Below are positions 1 through 7,196 of a stretch of 25,563 nt of DNA, one piece after another. This DNA is from Actinocrinis sp035650855. Lineage in GTDB: Bacteria > Actinomycetota > Actinomycetes > Streptomycetales > Catenulisporaceae. The notes beneath the pieces are model-generated. The model was not told where the DNA came from and ran no database searches. It saw only the letters and a program-made list of their open reading frames with translations. Made by a program: the position numbers and the translations under genes. How positions within the stretch are numbered: position 1 is the stretch's first letter; every line of letters begins with the position of its first letter. The stretch lies in the NCBI RefSeq assembly GCF_035650855.1, contig NZ_DASRGV010000298.1:1-25563 (forward strand). Reading direction: 5' to 3'.

Positions 1-352
1 CGGTATCCCAGTCCATACCGACCTCCGCCTACGCGACGGCGAGACGATCAACGTCGGCAACATCCCGCTGCGCGTTATCCACTTGGTCGGCCACACGCCG
101 GGTTCCATCGCCCTGCTCTACGACGACCCGAAGGGTCATCCGCACCTGTTCACCGGGGACTGCCTGTTCCCGGGCGGGGTCGGCAATACGCAGAAGGATC
201 CGGAGCGGTTCGCATCGCTCTACCGCGACGTCGTGGAGAAGATCTTCAACGTCCTGCCCGACGAGACCTGGGTGTACCCGGGACACGGCAAGGACACGAC
301 GCTGGGCACGGAGCGGCCGCATTTGGAGGAGTGGCGGCAGCGCGGTTGGTAG
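1..352 (+). CDS. MBL-fold metallo-hydrolase (glyoxalase II-like), 3' part
   Basis: This is the C-terminal part of a metallo-beta-lactamase-fold hydrolase. The reading frame is open from base 2, so the start lies upstream of the window. The visible 116 residues contain three marks of the fold: HTPGS, with the metal-binding His of the third MBL motif; FTGDCLF, with the bridging Asp; and YPGHGKDTT, with the last metal-ligand His. These proteins bind one or two Zn or Fe ions and usually hydrolyse thioesters such as S-lactoylglutathione analogues, or related esters. The N-terminal HxHxDH motif is outside the window, so activity cannot be judged. The next gene starts 9 nt after the stop and may be cotranscribed. 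In many actinomycetes a gene of this type lies between uvrA/uvrB and terC, which fits the rest of the window (inference). The family call is firm; the substrate is unknown. Confidence 0.88.
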   Translation, partial: GIPVHTDLRLRDGETINVGNIPLRVIHLVGHTPGSIALLYDDPKGHPHLFTGDCLFPGGVGNTQKDPERFASLYRDVVEKIFNVLPDETWVYPGHGKDTTLGTERPHLEEWRQRGW

Positions 353-361
353 GTTACGCGC

Positions 362-1708
362 GTGGCGACTGAGCGTGGGGCGGGCGGCGGAAGCGGCGGC
401 GGGACGGGGCCGAGCAGGAAACAACAGGTACTGACGGCGGGCGCGCTGGGGGCCGCGGCGGGCGCGGCGCTGGCCGGGCATCGCGGCCTTCGCGCGGGCG
501 TTCTGGGCGCTGCTGCGGGGGCGTTGGGCCTGGGCGCCGCAGAGGCCGTCTCGCGCGCGCGGCAGCAGCCCGGTCAGATCCCCGAGCTCTGGTCGCGCAT
601 CCTGGCCAGCGGCGCGATGACCGCTCCAGCGGCGTGGGCCGCCGGCCGGGCGACCGGAGCCGGGCCGGTGACCGTGGGCACGGTGAGCGGCGCGGCGGCG
701 GGAGCACTCGGGCTGCGGCCGCAGAAGGTGGCGCTGGGGCCGGTGCTCGGGGCCGCGGTCGGCGGCGCGTTCGCGCTGCGGCGGCGGGCGGCGGCGCCCG
801 CCGTGGTCGCGACGACGACTGTGGTGTCGTTCCGGGTGCTTTCGGCCCTGCTGTTCCGCGACCCCCAGATCAGCATGCTGGCAGAGCGCGTTCACGCTGA
901 GGACTTGCCGTTCGTCGTGCCGCTGGAGTCGCGGAACCGGTACGTCGGCACCGGGTACGTCAGAGAGCTGGCTGACGTGCTCGGCGGGACGTACACCGCC
1001 GACGCCCCGGACGTCGGGATTGTCGCATCACTCGACGCGTTAGCCGGGCCCGAGTTCGATCCGGCGCTCGTCGATCCACGGGTGCGCGAGTTCTACGAGC
1101 ACACCACGCGCTTCATGCTCGACATCGTGCCCGAGTGGCGGCTGTGGGTCCGGCCCGGCTACCTGCTGTACCGCAACCTGCTGGCGCGTCCGCTGGGGCA
1201 GGCGAGCGTGCCGATGAACCAGCGTGAGACGCAGCGTGGTATCCGCAGCCGTATCGACACCATCTCCGCGCCCGACGAGGACGTGATCGCGGTACGCGGC
1301 TGGATCCGGTCCTTCGCGGACACCGACGAGCCGATCTACATCGGCATCTACACGACGTACCGCCACGAGGACCGTGGGTACGTCAGCGTCGGCTTCCCTC
1401 TCCCGCAGGCCAGCTTCACGGCGACGCTCGCACCGAGGGCGCGGCCAGGCGGTGGTCTGATCTTGAGCAGCCGCAGCGAACTTAAGCACCCGGGGCACTA
1501 CCTCACGTACATCGACGCCGAGAGCCGGGAACTCACGACGGCGGCGGTTCAAGGCTTCGCCGAGGAGCTGGACGTGTACGTCGAGGACGGCGAGTTGCGC
1601 GCGGAGCACGCGTTCTGGGTCTTCGGCCTTCCCTTCATGGTTCTGCACTACCGGATGCGCAAGAAGCCGGGACAGCGCGAGACACAGCCGCCGCCGACGG
1701 AAGGCTGA
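362..1708 (+). CDS. Unrecognised 448-aa protein with Gly/Ala-rich glycine-zipper-like N-terminus
   Basis: I do not recognise a family. The GTG start at 362 lies 9 nt after the preceding stop, without a clear Shine-Dalgarno sequence, so translational coupling is possible. Residues 20-160 are extremely rich in Ala and Gly, with repeated small-residue patterns (GALGAAAGAALAG, GVLGAAAGALGLG, GPVLGAAVGGAF). These resemble glycine-zipper membrane segments, and a more hydrophobic stretch follows around residues 145-165. From about residue 170 to 440 the protein is a normal soluble-looking domain with many aromatic and charged residues, for example EFYEHTTRFMLDIVPEWRLWVRPGY and a C-terminal VFGLPFMVLHYRMRKK. 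No catalytic motif could be identified. It is probably a membrane-associated protein with a cytoplasmic or surface domain. The codon pattern matches its neighbours, so it is very likely a real gene; function is unassigned. Confidence 0.8.
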   Translation: MATERGAGGGSGGGTGPSRKQQVLTAGALGAAAGAALAGHRGLRAGVLGAAAGALGLGAAEAVSRARQQPGQIPELWSRILASGAMTAPAAWAAGRATGAGPVTVGTVSGAAAGALGLRPQKVALGPVLGAAVGGAFALRRRAAAPAVVATTTVVSFRVLSALLFRDPQISMLAERVHAEDLPFVVPLESRNRYVGTGYVRELADVLGGTYTADAPDVGIVASLDALAGPEFDPALVDPRVREFYEHTTRFMLDIVPEWRLWVRPGYLLYRNLLARPLGQASVPMNQRETQRGIRSRIDTISAPDEDVIAVRGWIRSFADTDEPIYIGIYTTYRHEDRGYVSVGFPLPQASFTATLAPRARPGGGLILSSRSELKHPGHYLTYIDAESRELTTAAVQGFAEELDVYVEDGELRAEHAFWVFGLPFMVLHYRMRKKPGQRETQPPPTEG

Positions 1709-1713
1709 GGCGC

Positions 1714-1753
1714 TGTCAGTGCCCCCGGCCCCCGACCGGGCACCTGCCTGACA
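1714..1753 (+). terminator. Possible hairpin terminator after the 448-aa gene
   Basis: An inner GTGCCC/GGGCAC stem (1719-1724 with 1738-1743) is nested inside an outer TGTCAG/CTGACA pair (1714-1719 with 1748-1753), 6 nt after the stop codon. The inner and outer arms share G1719, and there is an asymmetric internal loop. No T-tract follows. This is a plausible GC-rich actinobacterial terminator, but an imperfect one. Confidence 0.4.
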
Positions 1754-1766
1754 CCCATTCGGATCA

Positions 1767-1780
1767 CCCTGCGCGCAGGG
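1767..1780. promoter_or_regulatory. 14-bp palindrome upstream of the CmpX-like gene
   Basis: CCCTGCGCGCAGGG is a perfect palindrome 82 nt before the GTG start at 1863, immediately followed by an AT-rich TTATAC (1782-1787) that could serve as a -10 element. It could be an operator or a short hairpin. No regulator can be named. Confidence 0.3.
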
Positions 1781-1862
1781 CTTATACGCACCGTGTTACG
1801 ACGGTTTGTGTAGCCAATCCGCGCGTCGGGCGCGGCCCGATTCGGAGAGCAGGCGGTGAAAC

Positions 1863-2747
1863 GTGCAGCAGCTTCCCATGGCCTCCATCAACTTCAGCCA
1901 GGGCGTGACCGACGCGTGGAGCGCGGTGGCCAGATTCATCCCGAAGTTCGTCGGCTTCCTCGTCATCCTGGCGATCGGCTGGTTCATCTCCCGGCTGCTC
2001 GCGCGGGCGCTGGACGCGGTGCTGCGCAAGGTCGGCTTCGAGCGGATGGCCGAGCGCGGCGGGATCAGCCGGGCGCTGGCGAACAGCAAGTACGACACCA
2101 CCGGGCTGGTCTGCAAGGTGGTCTACTACGCGCTGCTGCTCGTCACGCTGCAGCTGGCGATCGGGGTGTTCGGCACGAACCCGGTCAGCACCATGATCAA
2201 CGGCGTGGTGGCCTGGCTGCCGCGCGGCCTGGTCGCGATCGCGATCGTGGTGGTCGCCGCGTTCATCGCGCGGGCGGTGCGTGACCTGGTCGGCAGCGCG
2301 CTCTCCAGTCTCTCCTACGGGAATGTGCTGGCGACGCTCGCGTCCGTGTTCATCCTGGGCATCGGCATCATCGCGGCGCTCGGGCAGGCGGGGATCGCGA
2401 CCACGATCACCGGGCCGATACTGGTGGCGGTGCTCGCGGCGATCGTCGGCGTGGTGGTGGTCGGCGTCGGCGGCGGCCTGGTGATGCCGATGCGGCAGCG
2501 CTGGGAGCGGATGCTGGACAGCGCCGAGCGCGACGCGCGCACCGCGGCTGGCGGGATCAGCGCGTACCAGCAGGGCCGGTCCGATGCGATGTCCGGGCGG
2601 GCTGGGATGACGGCGCCCACGCCCACGCCGGCGATGCCGGGCGGCACCGGGCAGATGGGCAGCGGCGGACAGATGGGAAGCGGCGGAATGGGGCAGAGCG
2701 GACCCGGGATGACGCCGGGGTCGCCCGATAACCCGCCGATGGGCTGA
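1863..2747 (+). CDS. CmpX/MscS-type conserved TM-helix membrane protein
   Basis: This is an inner-membrane protein of the conserved TM-helix group related to mechanosensitive channels and Pseudomonas CmpX. Family members are thought to affect membrane tension or envelope stress. There are about four hydrophobic segments: FVGFLVILAIGWFISRLL near residues 27-45, YYALLLVTLQLAIGVF near 85-100, LPRGLVAIAIVVVAAFIARAV near 120-140, and a pair from about 155 to 205 ending in a Gly/Val-rich helix. The ordering helix-LLARALDAVLRKVGFE-helix is typical of the family. The tail (about 235-294) is low complexity with GQMGSGG-type repeats and is probably cytoplasmic and disordered. Either GTG at 1863 or ATG at 1878 could be the start; a GGAG at 1844-1847 is 15 nt before the GTG. 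The full MscS beta domain is absent, so channel activity is uncertain. Confidence 0.8.
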   Translation: MQQLPMASINFSQGVTDAWSAVARFIPKFVGFLVILAIGWFISRLLARALDAVLRKVGFERMAERGGISRALANSKYDTTGLVCKVVYYALLLVTLQLAIGVFGTNPVSTMINGVVAWLPRGLVAIAIVVVAAFIARAVRDLVGSALSSLSYGNVLATLASVFILGIGIIAALGQAGIATTITGPILVAVLAAIVGVVVVGVGGGLVMPMRQRWERMLDSAERDARTAAGGISAYQQGRSDAMSGRAGMTAPTPTPAMPGGTGQMGSGGQMGSGGMGQSGPGMTPGSPDNPPMG

Positions 2748-2763
2748 ACTACGCGGAGATGTG

Positions 2764-2796
2764 GCGTGAGCGCTGCCGATCAGGCAGCGCTCACGC
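2764..2796. terminator. Strong bidirectional hairpin terminator
   Basis: A perfect 14-bp stem (2764-2777 with 2783-2796; arm GCGTGAGCGCTGCC) encloses a 5-nt loop GATCA. It begins 16 nt after the stop codon of the CmpX-like gene. The facing minus-strand gene ends at 2834, so the hairpin lies between convergent genes and can serve both. Confidence 0.8.
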
Positions 2797-2842
2797 TGTG
2801 TTCAACTGACGCTGTGCTCAACTAGCCCTGTGTTCAACTAAC
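2795..2842. repeat. Three tandem 16-bp repeats
   Basis: Three head-to-tail units lie at 2795-2810 (GCTGTGTTCAACTGAC), 2811-2826 (GCTGTGCTCAACTAGC) and 2827-2842 (CCTGTGTTCAACTAAC), differing at a few positions. The first starts on the last two bases of the terminator stem. The third overlaps the end and stop codon of the minus-strand gene at 2834. Confidence 0.85.
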
Positions 2843-3133
2843 ACCGTACTCACGCATGAAGTGGCATATGGCTGTCAGGCGCAGGGTCGCGAAGTCGTAC
2901 CCTTCGTGCGCCAACCAGCCCATCTCGTGCAGAGCATCGGTGAACCCGAGTACGTAGTCGGACAGCGCCTCACGCAGCGAGCGATGCCCGTGAACGACAT
3001 CGCGCACTGCGGCGGCGTGCTGGTCGACCGCGGCGACGAGCCACGGCTCGAACGCCAGCTCCGGGAGGCGGCGGCCGAACTGTTCGAAGATCGCGGCGAG
3101 CGGGGGCGTGCCGGGATAAGTACTGTCGGTCAC
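2834..3133 (-). CDS. Small conserved hypothetical protein (DUF6401-like)
   Basis: This is a 99-aa protein starting at GTG 3133. The choice of start is supported by a strong GAGGAGGAG purine run about 10-18 nt upstream on the minus strand. The core EPWLVAAVDQHAAAVRDVV followed by LREALSDYVLGFTDALHEMGW and a C-terminal LRLTAICHFMRE resembles, from memory, the small actinobacterial DUF6401 proteins that are sometimes labelled natural-product-associated. That match was not tested. The protein looks alpha-helical and soluble, with no signal peptide or membrane segment. The stop codon lies inside a tandem repeat (2827-2842). Upstream, 3134-3218 is unusually AT-rich for this genome and holds a TACATGTA palindrome (3181-3188), so the gene probably has its own promoter rather than reading from the mannosidase operon. 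Function is unknown. Confidence 0.7.
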   Translation of the reverse strand: MTDSTYPGTPPLAAIFEQFGRRLPELAFEPWLVAAVDQHAAAVRDVVHGHRSLREALSDYVLGFTDALHEMGWLAHEGYDFATLRLTAICHFMREYGVS

Positions 3134-3189
3134 GGCGCGATCACTCCTCCTCGATCTTGCAAACAGGTAGCGAGTAACAATACATGTAG

Positions 3190-3213
3190 CTCGAATGGGC
3201 GAATCTATTCGAG
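3190..3213 (-). terminator. Hairpin after the GH92 gene
   Basis: CTCGAAT (3190-3196) pairs with ATTCGAG (3207-3213) across a 10-nt loop, starting 5 nt after the GH92 stop codon at 3219-3221. It is a modest 7-bp stem without a T-run on the minus strand. It could be the operon terminator or an operator for the next gene. Confidence 0.45.
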
Positions 3214-3218
3214 TTGTC

Positions 3219-5927
3219 TCACGGCAGCGTCCACGTCTCGTCGGCGGCCCCCGGCGTGCAGGTGTAGATCTGCAGCTGGTCGGTGTTGTTGGTCGTGCTC
3301 GCGTAGAGGCACAGGCCCGAGCCGGTGTTCACGAGCTGGCCCGCCGAGTTGGCGACCCACTGTTGCGCTGCCGTGCCGTTGCAGGTATAGAGCTGGATCT
3401 TCGTGCCCGGCGTCGTGGCGCCGCCGATCACGTCCATGCACTTGTTGAAGACCTGCAGCGTGTGGTCGGGTACCACGGTCCAGTTCTGCGCGCCGGTTCC
3501 GTTGCACGTGTAGAGCTGGATGTGCGTGCCGTTGGAGGTGCCGGAGCTGGCGTCGTCCACGCACTTGCCCGCGATCCCCGAGGTGATCGGTCCGACCGGC
3601 TCGGTGACGAACGAGGTCGCGGTCCCGTCGTAGGACGGAGGCGCCGAGGTCGACGCGGCCGCCCACGACGTGTTCGCGGACGATCCGAGCGAGTAGTTCA
3701 GCGTCGCTCCGGAGGCAATCGCGGTCTTGGGCAGATAGGCGTTGTTCCAAGCGGCGCCGTCGTACGTGAGGCTCTGCACGTAAGGCGATCCGTCGGCCGC
3801 GGCGGGTGCGTTGATGGTGATCTGGTTCGCCGCGCCCGGATTCACGATCGCCTGCGTGAACAGCGGGCTGCCGAGCGCGAGGTCTGCGGTACCGGGGGTC
3901 TCCGGGTACATGCCGAGCGCCGACCATACGTACCAAGAGCTCATCTCGCCGAGATCGTCGTTTCCGGCGAGGCCGCCGGCGGCGTTCGTCCAGAGCTGGT
4001 CCTGGATCTGGCGAACGTCGCGCTGCGTCTTGTAGGCCTGGCCGACGTAGTCGTACTCCCACGGCAGTTCGAAGCTTGGCTCGTTGCCCATGTTGGCTTG
4101 GAAGCCGGCCAGGCTGAGCAGTCCCGAGTAGCCGGACAGCACGTGGTCGAGGTAGCCGGCCAGCGCCGAGTTACCGCCCTCGGCCGAGGCGAGCCCGGCG
4201 AGATTGAACGGGATCATGCCGGTGTAGATGAGCGAGTCGCCCTCGGCGAAGTCGTTGGTGTTGGTGCCGCCGGTGATCGGGTCGGCCACGAACCCGGTCA
4301 TCCAGCGGCCGTTGGAGTGCCGGGGCTGGAGGTACCCGCTGGACGGGTTGTAGATGTTGCGCCAGTTCTGCGCGCGGTTCTGGAATCTGGCCTGATCGGC
4401 CGTGTCGCCCAGCGCTCCGGCGAACGCGGAGAGGGCGAAGTCCGCCGAGTCGTACTCCAGCTGCGTGGAGACGGTGGCGTATTCGTGGCAGCAGCCGTAG
4501 ATGCTGTCGGTCGGCAGGTAGCCGAAGGTGTCGAGATATCCGTTGCCCGGCCGGTCGTTGTTCGTCGTCGTGGCCTGACTCACCATCGCGGAGAGCGCGC
4601 TCGCCGTGTCGAAGTTCCTGGCGCCGAAGGCGTAGTAGTCGGCGAGCACGATCGCGCCGGGATCGCCGACCATGATGTACGTCTCGCCGTTGTCCATGGC
4701 CCACTTGGGCAGAGTGCCGCCCTGCTTGTAATCGTTGACCATGGACTGCGCCATGTCGCTCGCGGCGGCCGGGTTGATCAGGGCCGTGAGTTGTGCCTGG
4801 CTGCGGTAGATGTCCCAGCCGGAGTAGTTCGCATACTGCGCGTGGCCGGACGCGACCGTGTGCACGGCTTGGTCGAAGCCCAGGTACGAGCCGTCCGCGT
4901 CGCTGAAGATGTTCGGGTGCAGCGACGCGTGATAGAGCGCGCTGTAGAACACGGTCTGCTGGTCCGGGGTTCCGCCGGCGATCTGGATCTTGCCCAGCTG
5001 CGTGTCCCACGCCGCATACGCGGCCGCCTGCACCGTGGCGAAGCTGGTCGACGCGGGGATTTCGGCGTCCCGGTTGGCCTGCGCCTCGCTGATCGAGGTG
5101 TAGGAGACCCCGACGCGCGCGAGCACGGCCTGGTTCGAGGCCGTATTGAAGGTGACGTATTCACCGGCCGGGCCGGTCGAGGTGGCGCCGTACGCTCCGC
5201 TGCCGGTGATCGCGTGGTCGAAGCTGATCGCGAAATACAGCGTGAACGGGTTCGTCGCCTCGCAGAAGCCGTCGCTGGTCACGGATCCGACGAGCTCGGT
5301 GCTGCTCAGGACGCTGACGCTGGTGGCGCTCGACGGGCTCTGGCTGTCGGCGACCTTGAGGATCAGGTTCGCCTGCGTCGTGGCGGGGAAGGTGAACCGG
5401 CCGAGGCCGGCGCGCGCCGTGGTGGTCAGTTCGGTCTTCACGCCGTTGCCGAGCGTCACACCGTAGTACCCCGGGCTCGCGCTCTCGTTGGAGTGCGAGA
5501 AGGACTGTGAATCAGAGCCCGGAGAGCTGTCGATCGCGCCGACGGTCGGCAGGATCGGGACGTCTCCGGCGGCGTCGCATCCGGGTCCCGATATGTGCGT
5601 CAGGCTGAAGCCGGTGATGCTGGAGTCGCCGTAGTCGTATCCGCCTCCCTTGGGCCGGGAGGAGGTGTCCGGGCTCCACTGGAGCATGCCGTAAGGCACG
5701 TCCGCGCCCGGGAAGTCGTGGCCGTCGCCGGTCGTGCCGATGAACGAGTTCACCAGCGCGGCCGGGTCGCTGACCGGGGTTGCAGAGACTGGGGCCGCCG
5801 TGGTCGCCGCACGCGCGGCCGCGCCCGCCCCGCCCACCGAAGTGAGCGCAGTGGCGAGCGCGGTTGCGAGAGCTGTGACGGCGACCTTGCGGGGCCGCGC
5901 GAAGGCGCGGCGGGCAGAGGTCGTCAT
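3219..5927 (-). CDS. Secreted GH92 alpha-mannosidase with C-terminal ricin-type lectin domain
   Basis: This is a 902-aa exo-alpha-mannosidase of glycoside hydrolase family 92, a Ca2+-dependent inverting family often acting on alpha-1,2-mannose. ATG 5927 is chosen because it gives an immediate Sec signal peptide (Arg-rich start, Ala/Leu core, cleavage near GAAARA). It also lies 5 nt after the stop of the upstream gene, with GAGG 9 nt before it. The frame is open further upstream, but that reading overlaps the PLC gene. An N-terminal beta domain follows from about residue 50 (VNSFIGTTGDGHDFPGA). The catalytic barrel carries YSGWDIYRSQ (about 365), GNEPSFELPWEYD (about 612, containing the expected general-acid Glu) and GNDDLGEMSSWYVWSALGMYP (about 653, containing the expected base Asp residues). 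Residues about 775-902 are a beta-trefoil with three QLYTCNGT...QxW-like repeats (CBM13). The product is extracellular; mannan, glycoprotein or mannosylated lipids are possible substrates. Confidence 0.93.
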   Translation of the reverse strand: MTTSARRAFARPRKVAVTALATALATALTSVGGAGAAARAATTAAPVSATPVSDPAALVNSFIGTTGDGHDFPGADVPYGMLQWSPDTSSRPKGGGYDYGDSSITGFSLTHISGPGCDAAGDVPILPTVGAIDSSPGSDSQSFSHSNESASPGYYGVTLGNGVKTELTTTARAGLGRFTFPATTQANLILKVADSQSPSSATSVSVLSSTELVGSVTSDGFCEATNPFTLYFAISFDHAITGSGAYGATSTGPAGEYVTFNTASNQAVLARVGVSYTSISEAQANRDAEIPASTSFATVQAAAYAAWDTQLGKIQIAGGTPDQQTVFYSALYHASLHPNIFSDADGSYLGFDQAVHTVASGHAQYANYSGWDIYRSQAQLTALINPAAASDMAQSMVNDYKQGGTLPKWAMDNGETYIMVGDPGAIVLADYYAFGARNFDTASALSAMVSQATTTNNDRPGNGYLDTFGYLPTDSIYGCCHEYATVSTQLEYDSADFALSAFAGALGDTADQARFQNRAQNWRNIYNPSSGYLQPRHSNGRWMTGFVADPITGGTNTNDFAEGDSLIYTGMIPFNLAGLASAEGGNSALAGYLDHVLSGYSGLLSLAGFQANMGNEPSFELPWEYDYVGQAYKTQRDVRQIQDQLWTNAAGGLAGNDDLGEMSSWYVWSALGMYPETPGTADLALGSPLFTQAIVNPGAANQITINAPAAADGSPYVQSLTYDGAAWNNAYLPKTAIASGATLNYSLGSSANTSWAAASTSAPPSYDGTATSFVTEPVGPITSGIAGKCVDDASSGTSNGTHIQLYTCNGTGAQNWTVVPDHTLQVFNKCMDVIGGATTPGTKIQLYTCNGTAAQQWVANSAGQLVNTGSGLCLYASTTNNTDQLQIYTCTPGAADETWTLP

Positions 5928-5932
5928 CGCGG

Positions 5933-7000
5933 TCAGCCTCGCGGAAGAACGTCGGGCAGGACGCCGTCGGCGGGAGCCGTGGTCCAGTCGGTGGACACGA
6001 ACGAGACGCTGTCCGAGGCGAGCAGCGCAACGCGGGCCTGCGCGTCGGCGAGCGCTGGGTCGCTGCTGGAGAGCGCCGGGGCGACGTCGTAGGCGTCGGT
6101 CGCGACGACGAGGTAGTGGTTCGCGTTGTACCACTCGGTGTTGCCGTCGCTGACGTACGTGTTTGCGTCACCATCGAAGACCACGAACCAGGGGCGGATC
6201 GTGGTGTCCGAGTAGCGGGTGCGCGGGTCGCCGCTCTGCGCGCCCAGGACGCTCGGGAAGATCTCCGCGTTGGAGATCGTGCCGGACGCCGCGAGACCTT
6301 CGAGGTAGTCCGCGTACTCGACGTCGGTCCACAGGTGGTCGAAGGGGTTGCTCTGCTCGAAGGTGCCCGGGATCGCCTCGATGATCGCCTTGCCCTGCAA
6401 CGCGGAGCGGCTCGGCCAGTTGCCCGCCCTCGCCGCGGTGTCCAGGTCGGGGTACAGGCTGCCGTCGGGCTTGGTGAGCAGGTCCACCGGCCGGTAGACC
6501 AGGTTGCCCAGGTGCGTGTTGATGTAGGCGTCGAGGGCGGCGGGGCCCATACCGATCGTCTGGTCGAAGCCGGCCTTCATCTCCAGCTTGATCATGATCG
6601 GGTTGGCGGCCGGGTGCGCCTGGAGCCAGACCCGGATGTCGTCGAGGCAGCTGTCCAGGTTCTGGCTGCGGTTGCCGGTGTAGGCGCCGGCCAGCGTGCT
6701 GGTCTGGACGCAGTTGTTGCTGCTGCCGATCGGGTTGCTGTGGCTCACGTTCCACTTGTGGGTGAACGGGTTCACCCAGACGTCGAGCTCGATGAGGGTC
6801 GATCCGGCGTCGAGCGCTTGGTCCAGGTAGGTGTAAGCGCTCTGATCGTACGTGTTGTGCACGCCGACCGAGGTGGCTGCGGCGAGGGAGAGGGAGCCGT
6901 CGTCGAGGGCCGAAGCGCTGCCCGGCTGCAGGGCCAGCGCTGCGGTCAGTGCGGTGACGGCGCCCATGGCCGCGGCGGCGCGGCGGGAGTGGGTGGGCAT
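5933..7000 (-). CDS. Secreted Ca2+-dependent PI-PLC-like phosphodiesterase
   Basis: This 355-aa protein resembles the Ca2+-dependent phosphoinositide phospholipase C family (the Streptomyces type with a PLC X-like barrel). Residues 1-32 are a signal peptide ending near SASA. The catalytic region starts with GVHNTY (His48), then STLIELDVWV (Glu71, Asp73), NVSHSNP (His87), a conserved CLDDIRVWLQAHP, and IMIKLEMK (Glu140). The paired His residues and acidic residues match the expected catalytic and calcium ligands. ATG 7000 has an AGGAG Shine-Dalgarno (7007-7011) with ideal spacing. The gene is followed after 5 nt by the GH92 mannosidase, so the two are almost certainly one transcript. Family members cleave phosphatidylinositol to inositol (cyclic) phosphate and diacylglycerol, but many bacterial members are untested, so the substrate is inferred. 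Confidence 0.82.
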   Translation of the reverse strand: MPTHSRRAAAAMGAVTALTAALALQPGSASALDDGSLSLAAATSVGVHNTYDQSAYTYLDQALDAGSTLIELDVWVNPFTHKWNVSHSNPIGSSNNCVQTSTLAGAYTGNRSQNLDSCLDDIRVWLQAHPAANPIMIKLEMKAGFDQTIGMGPAALDAYINTHLGNLVYRPVDLLTKPDGSLYPDLDTAARAGNWPSRSALQGKAIIEAIPGTFEQSNPFDHLWTDVEYADYLEGLAASGTISNAEIFPSVLGAQSGDPRTRYSDTTIRPWFVVFDGDANTYVSDGNTEWYNANHYLVVATDAYDVAPALSSSDPALADAQARVALLASDSVSFVSTDWTTAPADGVLPDVLPRG

Positions 7001-7196
7001 GCCAAACTCCTGATGGGTGCGGAAAGTGCTTGGTGCAGAACGGAGCTTCGGCGGAGCAGGTGAATGCGCGTGGTATCGCGCGTGGCGACGGAAAGGCCAC
7101 CGAATGTGAACTTTGGTTCAGCTCTGATGGCGACGCAAGAGCCTGAATCGTGCTCTTAGGTAAGAAGTCTGCAAAGCCGCCCGGTAGCGGGGCCGG
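7001..7196. other. Intergenic region before the PLC-mannosidase operon
   Basis: These 196 nt separate the mannosyltransferase stop codon from the PLC start and should hold the promoter of the two-gene operon. Two short inverted repeats are visible: TGAAC/GTTCA (7107-7111 with 7116-7120), a possible operator, and AAGAGC/GCTCTT (7137-7142 with 7152-7157), a weak hairpin that could terminate the upstream gene. No convincing -10/-35 pair was found. Confidence 0.4.

Noticed and set aside
3195..5510. A 771-codon plus-strand open frame opposite the mannosidase
   Set aside because: It is Arg/Val/Gly-rich with no domain, and lies antisense to a gene with clear GH92 motifs. High-GC codon use produces such mirror frames.
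5928..6134. N-terminal extension of the mannosidase back to 6134
   Set aside because: It would overlap the PLC coding sequence by about 200 nt and bury the signal peptide; ATG 5927 starts with a proper signal sequence.
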